DNA of 64,000 bases. It comes from Stenotrophomonas acidaminiphila (GTDB lineage Bacteria > Pseudomonadota > Gammaproteobacteria > Xanthomonadales > Xanthomonadaceae). Below the pieces are notes generated by a model. That model was given only the letters and a program-made list of their open reading frames with translations. It searched no databases and had not been told where the DNA came from. Both the position numbers and the translations under genes were made by a program. Below are positions 21,763 through 28,948 of this stretch, piece after piece (within the stretch, counting starts at the first letter, position 1; each line of letters opens with the position of its first letter). The DNA lies in NCBI GenBank assembly GCA_002951995.1, contig CP019797.1, forward strand, positions 389,001 through 453,000, written 5' to 3'.

Positions 21763-22183
21763 AGGCGTGGAGCGACTCCCTGCTATGGCACGTGGGGTCG
21801 GAGGATCACTGGCCGAACGGCCACAATGGCAAAGACTCATTTGAGTTGAAGTAGATATGCTCCACTTTCAAGACGCCGCCAAGCTTCAGCCGTCTCGGAT
21901 TCCCGCTTACCGTGAACGCTAAGGGGGACACTCTAACTAAGAAATTGAGACAGAGAAGATGACCCGAGTCTCATTCATCTTTGATACGGACTTGGCCTGT
22001 CCTTCGGCCTAGCCAGGTGCGGAAGCTCCCTGATAGATTGTGAAGAAGGGGGCTCAATACACGGAAGGCACAGTGATGATGATGCGGAAGGGAAATAGCT
22101 GGGATGAAGTGAGGCGCATGTCACAATTTTTGCTGAATCCAGTGGGCTGTAATGGCGCCACAACTAACCATGATGGTTGATAA
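21763..22183 (+). other. Intergenic island DNA without a gene
   Basis: About 420 bases between the integrase remnant and mqsR, with lower G+C than the surrounding chromosome. I see no open frame with protein-like composition. The stretch near 21919-21960 (CTAAGGGGGACACTC and following) looks like a mobile-element end but I cannot identify it. The final 20 bases contain the mqsR operator. Confidence 0.5.
22166..22178 (+). promoter_or_regulatory. Putative MqsA operator (AACC-N5-GGTT palindrome)
   Basis: AACCATGATGGTT is a perfect palindrome with one central base, ending five bases before the mqsR start. It has the same AACC-N5-GGTT arrangement as the MqsA-binding boxes I recall from the E. coli mqsRA promoter. 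The antitoxin's DNA-binding motif is also retained (GGGANAFSKYERG). Its place at the start codon suggests that antitoxin binding would block transcription of the whole three-gene operon. Confidence 0.65.
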
Positions 22184-22519
22184 GTGGCTCCCAAAGGCCC
22201 AATATTCGTCCTGCGCGATGTTCAGGACTTGATCAAAGCGGGGAAGGTGATCTTCACCCCCCAAGCTGAACGTGACTATCAGGAACTTGGATTCGATTCC
22301 GTCAGCGCAGCTGAGGTCGTCCGGTGGATCGACCCAAGTGAGTACCGTGACACCCTTGAGTACGACGATGGGAAAAGTTGGGATGACTACGTCACAACGG
22401 CGCGATGCCCGGCAACTCAGACTATGCGGCGACTCTACATAAAGTTCCGAATTCCCTCGCCGGCCGCGGTCCAGTACTTGGTTGTGACCTCCTTCCACTG
22501 TGAGAAGGTTCTTAAGTGA
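22184..22519 (+). CDS. mqsR: MqsR-family toxin (RNase)
   Basis: A 111-residue member of the MqsR toxin family, ribosome-independent mRNA interferases of RelE fold. The pattern follows E. coli MqsR: LRDVQDLIKAGKV near residue 10 (N-terminal helix), LGFDSVSAAEVVRWI near 35, the acidic WDDY segment near 66, RRLYIKFRIP with the conserved Tyr near 84 and VVTSFHCEK at the end. The start is the GTG at 22184, because an in-frame TAA is immediately upstream. It overlaps mqsA by four bases (GTGA). Unlike E. coli MqsR it carries a ten-residue N-terminal addition. Confidence 0.85.
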   Translation: MAPKGPIFVLRDVQDLIKAGKVIFTPQAERDYQELGFDSVSAAEVVRWIDPSEYRDTLEYDDGKSWDDYVTTARCPATQTMRRLYIKFRIPSPAAVQYLVVTSFHCEKVLK

Positions 22520-23097
22520 CAAATATGATTTGCCCGATATGCGAAGCGGGATCCCTCCTGTCTTCAACAGCTAGCCGAACTCTTGCTTACAACGGTAAGA
22601 CCTTGAGCGTAGATGGGCTGCATCAGTCCACATGCGATTGCTGTGGGCAGTCTGTAGTGCTGCCTGATCAAGCCAAGGCCAATGACAAGATTTTTGCTGA
22701 CGCCAAACGTGCTAGTGATGGGCTTTGGGGGTCCACTCGCATCATGGAGTGGCGTATGCGTTGGGGCATCTCCCAGGCGCAGGCCTCTAGCATGCTCGGT
22801 GGGGGCGCGAACGCGTTCTCCAAGTATGAGCGCGGAGAAGTCATGCAAAGTAGGTCGATGGACCTTCTTATGCGTGTTTTTAATGACGTGCCTGAGGCTC
22901 GGCGGTACTTGGCGGCGCAAGCGGGAGAGTTGGAGGCGCTTGGTTGGAAGACGGTCGAGGACGAGCGGCGAGTTGCTTCTCCGCGGAAGGTGGTCTTAAA
23001 GGTTGATCAAGTTCAGCTAACGGGCGCACTCTCTGAAGTCGAACACATGCCAGCCAACTGGGAATCATACGAAGAGCTCCGCTATGGCACGGCCTAA
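22516..23097 (+). CDS. mqsA: MqsA-family antitoxin with C-terminal extension
   Basis: A 193-residue antitoxin. The N-terminal zinc-binding domain is shown by CPICEAG at residue 6 and CDCCGQ near 40; the helix-turn-helix domain (about residues 75-130) has WGISQAQASSMLGGGANAFS followed by KYERG, matching the E. coli MqsA recognition helix. It is about 60 residues longer than E. coli MqsA (131). The extra tail (about 132-193), with NWESYEELRYG near the end, is where toxin-antitoxin-chaperone antitoxins carry their chaperone-addiction region. The start is GTG overlapping the mqsR stop; ATG at 22525 is possible. It overlaps the chaperone gene by 14 bases. Confidence 0.86.
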   Translation: MTNMICPICEAGSLLSSTASRTLAYNGKTLSVDGLHQSTCDCCGQSVVLPDQAKANDKIFADAKRASDGLWGSTRIMEWRMRWGISQAQASSMLGGGANAFSKYERGEVMQSRSMDLLMRVFNDVPEARRYLAAQAGELEALGWKTVEDERRVASPRKVVLKVDQVQLTGALSEVEHMPANWESYEELRYGTA

Positions 23098-23608
23098 GAA
23101 GTCTACATTCGATCCGACCCAGCACTTTGTCCTTAATGACATTTTCCTGTGGACATGTTCATTGACCAGAGATGGTTTGTATCGGAAAGATCTGCATGAG
23201 GGCAAATGCGTTCTTCAGTCGTTTCGCAAGGCCACACCTGAGCTGTTCCGTGCTGAAGTGGAAGGCGAAGAGGACACCACTCTTTTGCTGAGAGTGCTTG
23301 TTGACCTAGGTGTTCGCTCCGTATTTGAGCATGGCGATGGCTCTGAGGAAGACGAGGTGCTGTATACGGTGGAAGCCACATTCGCCGCTGAGTACTTCGT
23401 AGTCGACACACCTAAGAGCGCAGAGGACTTGCGAGCCTTCGTCGACTTGAATGTAGTGCATAACGTCTGGCCTTTCTGGCGACAGCACGTTGTCGATACG
23501 ACGAGGCGTGCATCACTCCCCGTTCCCAGTGTTCCCTTGTTCGCCAAGCCTGGCGGCTCCCGGAAGAAGAAGCTGAAGGCATTGGAGCCGTTGGCTCCGG
23601 AGACTTAG
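23084..23608 (+). CDS. SecB-like chaperone of a toxin-antitoxin-chaperone operon
   Basis: A 174-residue SecB-fold protein. Typical segments are FVLNDIFLWTCSL near residue 16, the mid-region beta strands, AEYFVVDTP near 103 and the strongly conserved FVDLNVVHNVWPFWRQHV near 118-135. The C-terminal tail is basic (GGSRKKKLK). In known TAC systems a SecB-like chaperone binds the antitoxin's extra tail, helps it fold and protects it from proteases, so losing the chaperone frees the toxin. Its 14-base overlap with the antitoxin and shared strand make this the third gene of the operon. It is not the housekeeping SecB. Confidence 0.85.
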   Translation: MARPKKSTFDPTQHFVLNDIFLWTCSLTRDGLYRKDLHEGKCVLQSFRKATPELFRAEVEGEEDTTLLLRVLVDLGVRSVFEHGDGSEEDEVLYTVEATFAAEYFVVDTPKSAEDLRAFVDLNVVHNVWPFWRQHVVDTTRRASLPVPSVPLFAKPGGSRKKKLKALEPLAPET

Positions 23609-23750
23609 CGCGTTAGCGCGTTGGCGCGGCTTCAGGAGCAACCCGGGCTTAGAGCAAGAGATCCGAAGAACGCGGGAAAGAGATGGCGTCTTACATCGAC
23701 TGGTTAAGGCCCGATGGACTTCCAAGTCAACCTCGCACGTACGTAGTCGT

Positions 23751-23778
23751 TGTAATGACCCAGCACTTCCTGCACAGG
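23751..23778. repeat. Left terminal inverted repeat of the IS3 element
   Basis: Begins TGTAATGACCCAG and ends CAGGT; pairs with the right end at 24937-24964 with a few mismatches after base 13. The orfB stop codon lies just inside it. Confidence 0.8.
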
Positions 23779-24597
23779 TTAGGCCGCTAAAGCGTATGCC
23801 TCGGCGGGTGTCTTCATGCCCAGCGCCTGATGCGGCCGCCGGTGGTTGTAGAACTGGATCCAGTCGCCGATCACGCGCATCGCATGCTGTTGGCTTTCGA
23901 AGCGGTGCCGGTGTGCGCATTGCTCCTTCAGTGTCCGGATGACGCGTTCGACCATGCCGTTCTGCTGTGGACAGTGCGGGGTGATGAATTCCTGCCGCAA
24001 TCCGTAGCTGCGCACCAGGCGCGTGTAGTGGCGGCTGGTGAAGACCAGTCCGTTATCCGAGCGCAGCAAGAACGGTTCGGGAACGCGGCCGAGCGTACCG
24101 AAGCGCGTGATCAACGCCTGCTCTAAAGCCGCTGCCGCCGTCGTCGCACGGCCGGTTCGCGACAGATGCCATCCCAGCAGTTGGCGGGTGTGGCAGTCGA
24201 TCACCAGCGCCAATGTGAGCCAACCATCACGGCCGCCCCAGATCCGGCACAGATCGGTCGCCCAACGCTGGTTCGGCGCCGAGGCCACCGAGGGCAGTGC
24301 TTGGATGCGGGGACGCATACCCACAGCGCGTTTGCGCACCTGCCAGCCCATCAACTGGAAGATCCGTTGCACCGTGTTCTTGTTCATGCCCAGCAATCCG
24401 GCGACCGTGCGATAGCCAAACGAAGGTTCGGCCTCGATCAGTTGCTTGATCGGGCCGGCCAGCTCCGGGCGCACCGCCGGTGCAGTTCTCACTGGCCGGT
24501 AGTAAACCGTCCGACGCGGCACGTCGAACCAGCGGCACAACTGCGACATCGAGACCGCCACGCCGTCATTGCGCAGTCCCTGCTGGATCGTGACCAT
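23779..24597 (-). CDS. IS3-family transposase OrfB (DDE integrase)
   Basis: A 272-residue transposase subunit with an HTH_21 segment (SFGYRTVAGLLGMNKNTVQR near 58) and the rve integrase core. The DDE triad is intact: Asp in RWATDLCRIWGG near 113, Asp in FLLRSDNGLVF near 180, Glu in MVERVIRTLKEQ near 217; NHRRPHQALGMKTPAE closes the protein. It begins at an ATG overlapping the orfA stop by one base (TGATG). A -1 shift on the AAAAAAA run near the orfA end would instead yield the OrfAB fusion that is the active transposase in this family. Confidence 0.92.
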   Translation of the reverse strand: MVTIQQGLRNDGVAVSMSQLCRWFDVPRRTVYYRPVRTAPAVRPELAGPIKQLIEAEPSFGYRTVAGLLGMNKNTVQRIFQLMGWQVRKRAVGMRPRIQALPSVASAPNQRWATDLCRIWGGRDGWLTLALVIDCHTRQLLGWHLSRTGRATTAAAALEQALITRFGTLGRVPEPFLLRSDNGLVFTSRHYTRLVRSYGLRQEFITPHCPQQNGMVERVIRTLKEQCAHRHRFESQQHAMRVIGDWIQFYNHRRPHQALGMKTPAEAYALAA

Positions 24598-24911
24598 CAG
24601 GTCTCGTCCTTGCCCAGCAGGGACGCCAATTTTTTTCGTGCACGTAGCTCCAGCATCGCCTCGCCATACGCCTCCTGCAGATCCTTGAGCTGCCGCTCAT
24701 ACTGCTCGCGCACGTCCTCCGGCTTGGCACGCAGCGCGTTCTCCATTCCGCGCTTCCCGTCATCGACCCAGCTCTCGATCTCTGATGGCGGCAAGTCGAA
24801 CTGGCGACTCGCCTCCGACACAGTGGTCTTGCCCTGGATGATCTCCAACACCAGCGCCGACTTCCGCCGTGCTGTCCAACGTTTGATCTCTTCTTCCATT
24901 ACCGCGCTCAT
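24597..24911 (-). CDS. IS3-family transposase OrfA
   Basis: A 104-residue protein with the HTH_8-type domain of IS3 OrfA (residues about 10-55: RRKSALVLEIIQGKTTVSEA) and a leucine-rich helix (YERQLKDLQEAYGEAMLEL) for multimerisation. Near the 3' end lies a seven-A slippery run (T-run at 24630-24636 on the plus strand) in the context CGA AAA AAA TTG; a -1 shift there enters the orfB frame. It lies just inside the right inverted repeat. Confidence 0.9.
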   Translation of the reverse strand: MSAVMEEEIKRWTARRKSALVLEIIQGKTTVSEASRQFDLPPSEIESWVDDGKRGMENALRAKPEDVREQYERQLKDLQEAYGEAMLELRARKKLASLLGKDET

Positions 24912-25912
24912 CGGTGTCTCCTTGAAAAGGTTACACCTGAGCAGGAAATCACTGGGTCATTACACAGATGCACGCGGTACACATCCGGCCCGGCGTCGTG
25001 CACCTCCAGCCGGGCGCGGTCGCCGTACAGCAGGTGCAGGCGCTCCTTCACCGAGCGCTGCCCCATGCCATTGCCGTCCTCGCGCGCGCCTTCGGTGCCA
25101 CGCGAATTCTCGATCGACAGGTGCAGGTGCTGGCCATCCATCCATCCGCCGACGGCCACCCAGCCCGGTGCCCGTGATCGCGCGATGGCGTGGACGATCG
25201 CGTTCTCGACCAGTGGCTGCAGCGAGAGGGTGGGCACGGGGATATCCATGCAGGCGTCGTCGACGTCGACGCGGGAGCGCAGCCGCCGGCCCAGGCGGAT
25301 GCCTTCGATCATCAGGTAGTCCGCGACCTGCCGGAGCTCGTCGCGCAGGGGACGTTCATGATGCTGGTCGGCACGCAGGCCGTCACGCAGCATGTCGCTG
25401 ATGGCGATCAGCATGCGCTCGGCCTGTTCGACGTCCACCTGCATGAGTTCGGCCACGGAGTTGAGCGCGTTGAACAGGAAATGCGGGTTCAGCCGCGCCT
25501 TGACGGCCTCCAGCCGAGCCATCGCCAGGTTCTTCTCCAGTGCATCCAGCTGCTGCTGGCGCTGCTCGTTCTGCTCGAAGTAGACGATGCCGTGGAGCAT
25601 CGCCACGACGGTGATCCCCAGGATCAGATTGTTGCCGACGCTGGTGACCAGGATTTCGCGCATTGGCGGCAGTAGCGTCAGTGGTATCCAGGGGGCCGTG
25701 CTGCCGGCGGCGTGGATCAGGGCGCGGCGCCAGGTGAACAGGTCGCCGGTCGCCGACGTCATGTCCACCAGCTGGCTCGCCAGCATCAGCCCGTACAGCA
25801 GCCACCAGGCGCTGATGGCGGCCACCAGCAGCGCGGCGCGGCGGTGCCGCCGCCACGGTGTGTGCGGCGATGGGAACCGGTGCGTGCTGGCGCGATACGG
25901 CATCGGGTACAT
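24908..25912 (-). CDS. LytS/YehU-type sensor histidine kinase, 3' end replaced by IS3
   Basis: A membrane sensor kinase with N-terminal hydrophobic segments (about residues 26-50 and 90-118), the phospho-acceptor box RLNPHFLFNALNSVAEL near 142, the ATP-binding N-box PLVENAIVHAI near 213 and the G-box GNGMGQRSVKERL near 260. The native sequence ends at ...YRVHL (24965); the final 18 residues and stop come from the right end of the IS3 element. Most of the ATPase domain survives. LytS kinases are usually followed by a LytTR response regulator; here the IS and island stand in its place, so the kinase is an orphan. The start at 25912 (MYPMPYRAS) is a choice; longer starts to 25969 exist. Confidence 0.8.
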   Translation of the reverse strand: MYPMPYRASTHRFPSPHTPWRRHRRAALLVAAISAWWLLYGLMLASQLVDMTSATGDLFTWRRALIHAAGSTAPWIPLTLLPPMREILVTSVGNNLILGITVVAMLHGIVYFEQNEQRQQQLDALEKNLAMARLEAVKARLNPHFLFNALNSVAELMQVDVEQAERMLIAISDMLRDGLRADQHHERPLRDELRQVADYLMIEGIRLGRRLRSRVDVDDACMDIPVPTLSLQPLVENAIVHAIARSRAPGWVAVGGWMDGQHLHLSIENSRGTEGAREDGNGMGQRSVKERLHLLYGDRARLEVHDAGPDVYRVHLCNDPVISCSGVTFSRRHR

Positions 25913-26055
25913 CGGCTCCGCGGTCACCGCTCGAGCCTGCATTGTTGCGTGCCGGGGACGCGCGTGCACGCGGCTGCCGGCCGGGGCCGTTGCCGCGGGC
26001 CCGTCGCCGGGGCGCGGCGCCCGTCATCGACCACCGGCGGACGCCGCCGGGTGCG

Positions 26056-26352
26056 TCAACGCGCGTTGCAGACCGGCGGATTGGTCATGCCGAAGGAGAG
26101 CAGGTTGCCGCCATTGACGGTGCAGGCGTAGGTCTTGCCGCTCTTGGCCTTGAGTGTCACGTAGGTGTTCACGCCTTCGGTACGGCGCTCAAGCAGCGTC
26201 AGGTCGGACGGCGACATTCCCAGCACACCGCTGGTCTCGGAGAGGATGCGCTCGTCGGACAGGGTGTTGGTCTTGCTGGCCACGGCGGAACAGCCCGCGA
26301 GCGTGAACGGGACGACCAGCCACGCGGCCAGCAGGACGGGCTTGAACTTCAT
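26056..26352 (-). CDS. Small lipoprotein
   Basis: A 98-residue lipoprotein. The signal peptide MKFKPVLLAAWLVVPFTLAGC ends in a lipobox (LAGC). The mature part contains SPSDLTLLERRTEGVNTYV and a second cysteine pair (YACTVNGGN and PPVC). A ribosome-binding site (AAGGAG) lies seven bases before the ATG at 26352. I do not recognise a named family; similar small lipoproteins with this YACTVNGG motif occur in many proteobacteria. Probably outer-membrane or periplasmic, function unknown. Confidence 0.8.
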   Translation of the reverse strand: MKFKPVLLAAWLVVPFTLAGCSAVASKTNTLSDERILSETSGVLGMSPSDLTLLERRTEGVNTYVTLKAKSGKTYACTVNGGNLLSFGMTNPPVCNAR

Positions 26353-27045
26353 GGGGACTCCTTGTTGACGGGGAACTTCCGGGTTCGCCCGGTGCGGGAC
26401 AGTAACCCTGTTGAACGACAGGGCGTGCCCGATCTTCGGTTCGCACGTCACCGCCGCTCAAGACGATGGGGATGGACCGCACCGACGCGGTGATCAACGG
26501 CACGGGAGCTGGGGGTGATGGCCGGCGGTGCCGCGTCCCGAGCGGCACTGGCCACTACTGGGCGATCGGGCAGGCGGGAAGGGCGGGCGCCGGTGCTGGC
26601 GGCGTGCGCACAATGCCGCGCACGGGCGGAATGGCGGTGGCGCCGCCCGCGCACTTCATCGGCGGATGGTGGGAGGTGCCCGATGCCGCACATGCAGGCA
26701 TGGGATGCGGTCCTGCGTCACCGTGGGAGCGCGCTGGCGTCTCCCGGTTGAAACGCCGGTGTAACCAGTGTGTGCAAAGCGTCCGTCGCGGGAAGGAATC
26801 CAGGCCTGCGAGGTGAGTCGATGGGGCGGAAGCGGCGCGGAAGGCGGTGATGGGGCGCTGTATCGTTTGTGTCGGACGCGCGCAATCCGCTGGTGACCAA
26901 CCGCACCCGGAAAGGGGGGGGCGGCGCTCGCGGCGTGGGCTCGCCGTGACCGTGGGTACGACGAGAGGCGCGTGCGCATGCCAGGGTGCGCGCGGCGGTC
27001 CACGGCACGGGCCTGCGGATGCCGCAGGCCCGGCCGCACATGGCC
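26353..27045. other. Long intergenic region without a confident gene
   Basis: Nearly 700 bases between the lipoprotein and fasciclin genes. Several short open frames exist on both strands, but none has a signal, a recognised motif or a convincing ribosome-binding site, and their composition is that expected of random high-GC sequence. A strong hairpin at 27009-27031 belongs to the fasciclin gene. Confidence 0.5.
27009..27031 (-). terminator. Strong hairpin downstream of the fasciclin gene
   Basis: GGGCCTGCGG and CCGCAGGCCC form a perfect ten-base-pair stem around ATG, 15 bases after the fasciclin stop on the minus strand. There is no T-run, so it may end transcription with help or protect the mRNA 3' end. 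Confidence 0.5.
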
Positions 27046-27615
27046 TTACTTGGGCATCAGCACGCTGTCGATCACGTGCACCACGCCGTTGGACTGCATG
27101 ACGTCGGCGGTGGTGACCGCGGACTTGCCGCCCTTGGCGTCGACCACCCACACCTTGCCGTCCTTCAGTTCGACGGTCAGCTCCTCACCCTGCACCGTCT
27201 TCAGCGTGCTGTGGCCGCCATGGCTGCGCGCGGCCGCGACCAGCTGGCTGGAGGGGTGGGTGCCGGGCACCACGTGATAGGTCAGGATGCTGGTCAGGGT
27301 GGCCTTGTTCTCCGGCTTGAGCAGCGTCTCCACCGTACCCTTGGGCAGCTTGGCGAACGCCTGGTTGGTGGGGGCGAACACGGTGAAGGGGCCCTTGCCG
27401 GCGAGCGTGTCCACCAGCCCCGCGGCCTTCAGCGCGGTGACCAGGGTGCTGAGGTCGGTGGCGGCCGACGCATTCTCGACGATGGTCTTCTTCGCATCCA
27501 TGGCGGCGCCGCCCACCGCGGGATTGCCCGCGGCGAAGGCGGAAGAGGCGGCGGCACTGGCAAGCGCGAGGCCGGCGGCAATGGCAAGACGCTGGATCTG
27601 GGTACGCATGGTCAT
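27046..27615 (-). CDS. Secreted fasciclin (FAS1) domain protein
   Basis: A 189-residue exported protein with a signal peptide (MRTQIQRLAIAAGLALASAAASSAFA) and a single FAS1 domain. The two conserved FAS1 boxes are visible: GPFTVFAPTNQAFAKLP near 87 (H1 box) and NGVVHVIDSVLMP at the C-terminus (H2 box), with the YHVVPG motif near 121. FAS1 proteins mediate adhesion or protein interaction outside the cell. The start is ATG at 27615 or 27609. Downstream is a hairpin; upstream is an outer-membrane protein on the same strand. Confidence 0.92.
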   Translation of the reverse strand: MTMRTQIQRLAIAAGLALASAAASSAFAAGNPAVGGAAMDAKKTIVENASAATDLSTLVTALKAAGLVDTLAGKGPFTVFAPTNQAFAKLPKGTVETLLKPENKATLTSILTYHVVPGTHPSSQLVAAARSHGGHSTLKTVQGEELTVELKDGKVWVVDAKGGKSAVTTADVMQSNGVVHVIDSVLMPK

Positions 27616-27748
27616 GTCCTCATGGGTATCGCCTCCGCGTGGAGGCAGGGGTGAACGCAGTGTCGGCTGCGGTTTTCGGCGATCAGTGCCATGCCAGCCA
27701 CGCCACCGTGGCGGCGTGGCTGGCACGGCGGTCGGAACACGGTGCCGC

Positions 27749-28537
27749 TCAGAAATCCCAGCGCGCGGCGACGCTCATCGGCACCGAGATGCGCTTGGCA
27801 TCGTTGTTGATGCCGCCCAGGCCGAGCCCGCCGATGTCGGCGTCGTCGCCACTGAGCTTGTCCACGTAGCGCACGCCGGCCTGCGCGGTGACGCTGAAGG
27901 TCTTGCCCACCGGGATGATCACGCCCACGTCGACGCCACCGGAGGCCGACCAGGTCTTCTTGGTGAAGCGCGCATCCGGAATGGAGATGGCCGCGGCCGG
28001 AATGTCGAAGGAGGCCTTGATCGCGTCGGTATGCGTCGCGCCGATGCGCGCGGCGACGAACGGACGCACCGCGCCCGGCTCCATGAAGAAGCGGCGGTAG
28101 CCGAACTCCGCGCCGTAGCTCTTGTAGGCGCTGAAGCGGCCGTACACCGGCAGCTCGGTGTCCAGTGCCGGCACGAACGCGCCGCCCACCTGCGCGCGGC
28201 CGGGCGAGGCGTGGCTGTAGCGCACCTGGCCGAACACTTCGGCGCGGTCGCTCAGGCCATAACCCATTTCCACGCCATAGGTATCGGCCAGGCCGTAGAT
28301 GCGGTCATGGCTGCGCGACTGGATGCGCAGCTCGGCATTGACGCCGGCCAGCGCGGGGTTGAGCGGGCCGAGGTCCGGCACCGGCGCGACGGCGCCGCCG
28401 TGGACATCGCCACTGGTCGGCATGTCCACGCCACCGAAGGCGGAGAAACTCCACTTTCCGGCTTCGACGCCGGATGCGTGTGCGGTAGCGGATGCAGCCA
28501 GACCGGCGGCGAGAACGACAAGGGCAGCAGACTTCAT
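27749..28537 (-). CDS. Outer-membrane beta-barrel protein
   Basis: A 262-residue protein with a signal peptide (MKSAALVVLAAGLAASATAHA) and alternating beta-strand pattern through its length, ending in Phe (SVAARWDF), the outer-membrane sorting signal. Repeated segments such as YGVEMGYGLSDRAEVFGQVRY and FVAARIGATHTDAI are typical of small porin-like barrels. The exact family is not clear. The start at 28537 fits the signal peptide; the longer frame upstream is not protein-like. Confidence 0.82.
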   Translation of the reverse strand: MKSAALVVLAAGLAASATAHASGVEAGKWSFSAFGGVDMPTSGDVHGGAVAPVPDLGPLNPALAGVNAELRIQSRSHDRIYGLADTYGVEMGYGLSDRAEVFGQVRYSHASPGRAQVGGAFVPALDTELPVYGRFSAYKSYGAEFGYRRFFMEPGAVRPFVAARIGATHTDAIKASFDIPAAAISIPDARFTKKTWSASGGVDVGVIIPVGKTFSVTAQAGVRYVDKLSGDDADIGGLGLGGINNDAKRISVPMSVAARWDF

Positions 28538-28948
28538 TGGGGCTCTCCAGGCTGAATGGGAAACGCACGGGGTCATGCGTTTTCCAATACGCAGCACGCC
28601 CGCGCTTGGATGCATGCCGATCGCGATTGCCGCCTGGAAAAACCGATGAAAACGACGTTGCGGCGTTGACGCGGCGTACACGCAGGAGGGTTCCGCGAAC
28701 GTGGCAGCGGCCGGCACGATGGCCGCCGCGGGCGCACGCCTGCGCGCGGCGCCGACCCATGCAAGAGGGATTCGCGTTGTCGGTCCGACGCTGCGCGCCG
28801 AGCAACCGTGCGTGGCACCGCGCGGCGCGGTGACACGCGGCAAGGGGCCGCGTCCTCGCGTGGCACGCGGGTACGGAGGCAGGTGTCGCGGGCACGCCGT
28901 GCGCGCGTGGATGACGCCCGCGCCGGTGGCGTCACCCCTGCAGTAGGC
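28538..28948. other. Intergenic region upstream of the outer-membrane gene
   Basis: About 410 bases, G+C rich, with no open frame that looks like a gene. It must hold the promoter of the outer-membrane protein (minus strand) and the end of the lipid operon; I see no clear promoter hexamers or terminator. Confidence 0.45.

Larger units (their letters stand above)
23751..24964 (-). mobile_element. Complete IS3-family insertion sequence (1214 bp)
   Basis: The element is bounded by terminal inverted repeats: TGTAATGACCCAG at 23751 and its complement at 24952-24964, with matches continuing as TTCCTGC and CAGGT after a few mismatches, about 28 bases in all. It encodes orfA and orfB on the minus strand with intact DDE residues and a frameshift signal. 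The flanks do not repeat (GTCGT before 23751, CAGAT after 24964), so the usual 3-5 base target duplication is missing. This suggests deletion or recombination next to the element after insertion. It separates the low-GC island from the histidine kinase gene. Confidence 0.9.

Noticed and set aside
22100..22160. Sigma-70 promoter for the mqsR operon
   Set aside because: TTGCTG and TGTAAT are visible but only 12 bases apart; no pair with acceptable spacing was found.
21026..24964. Second attachment site (copy of the tRNA 3' end) at the right of the island
   Set aside because: I scanned for GGTTCGAATCCTGG or the acceptor end downstream and found no convincing copy by eye.
26448..26816. Short open frames between the lipoprotein and fasciclin genes
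   Set aside because: Overlapping frames on both strands of similar length, none with signal, motif or ribosome-binding site.
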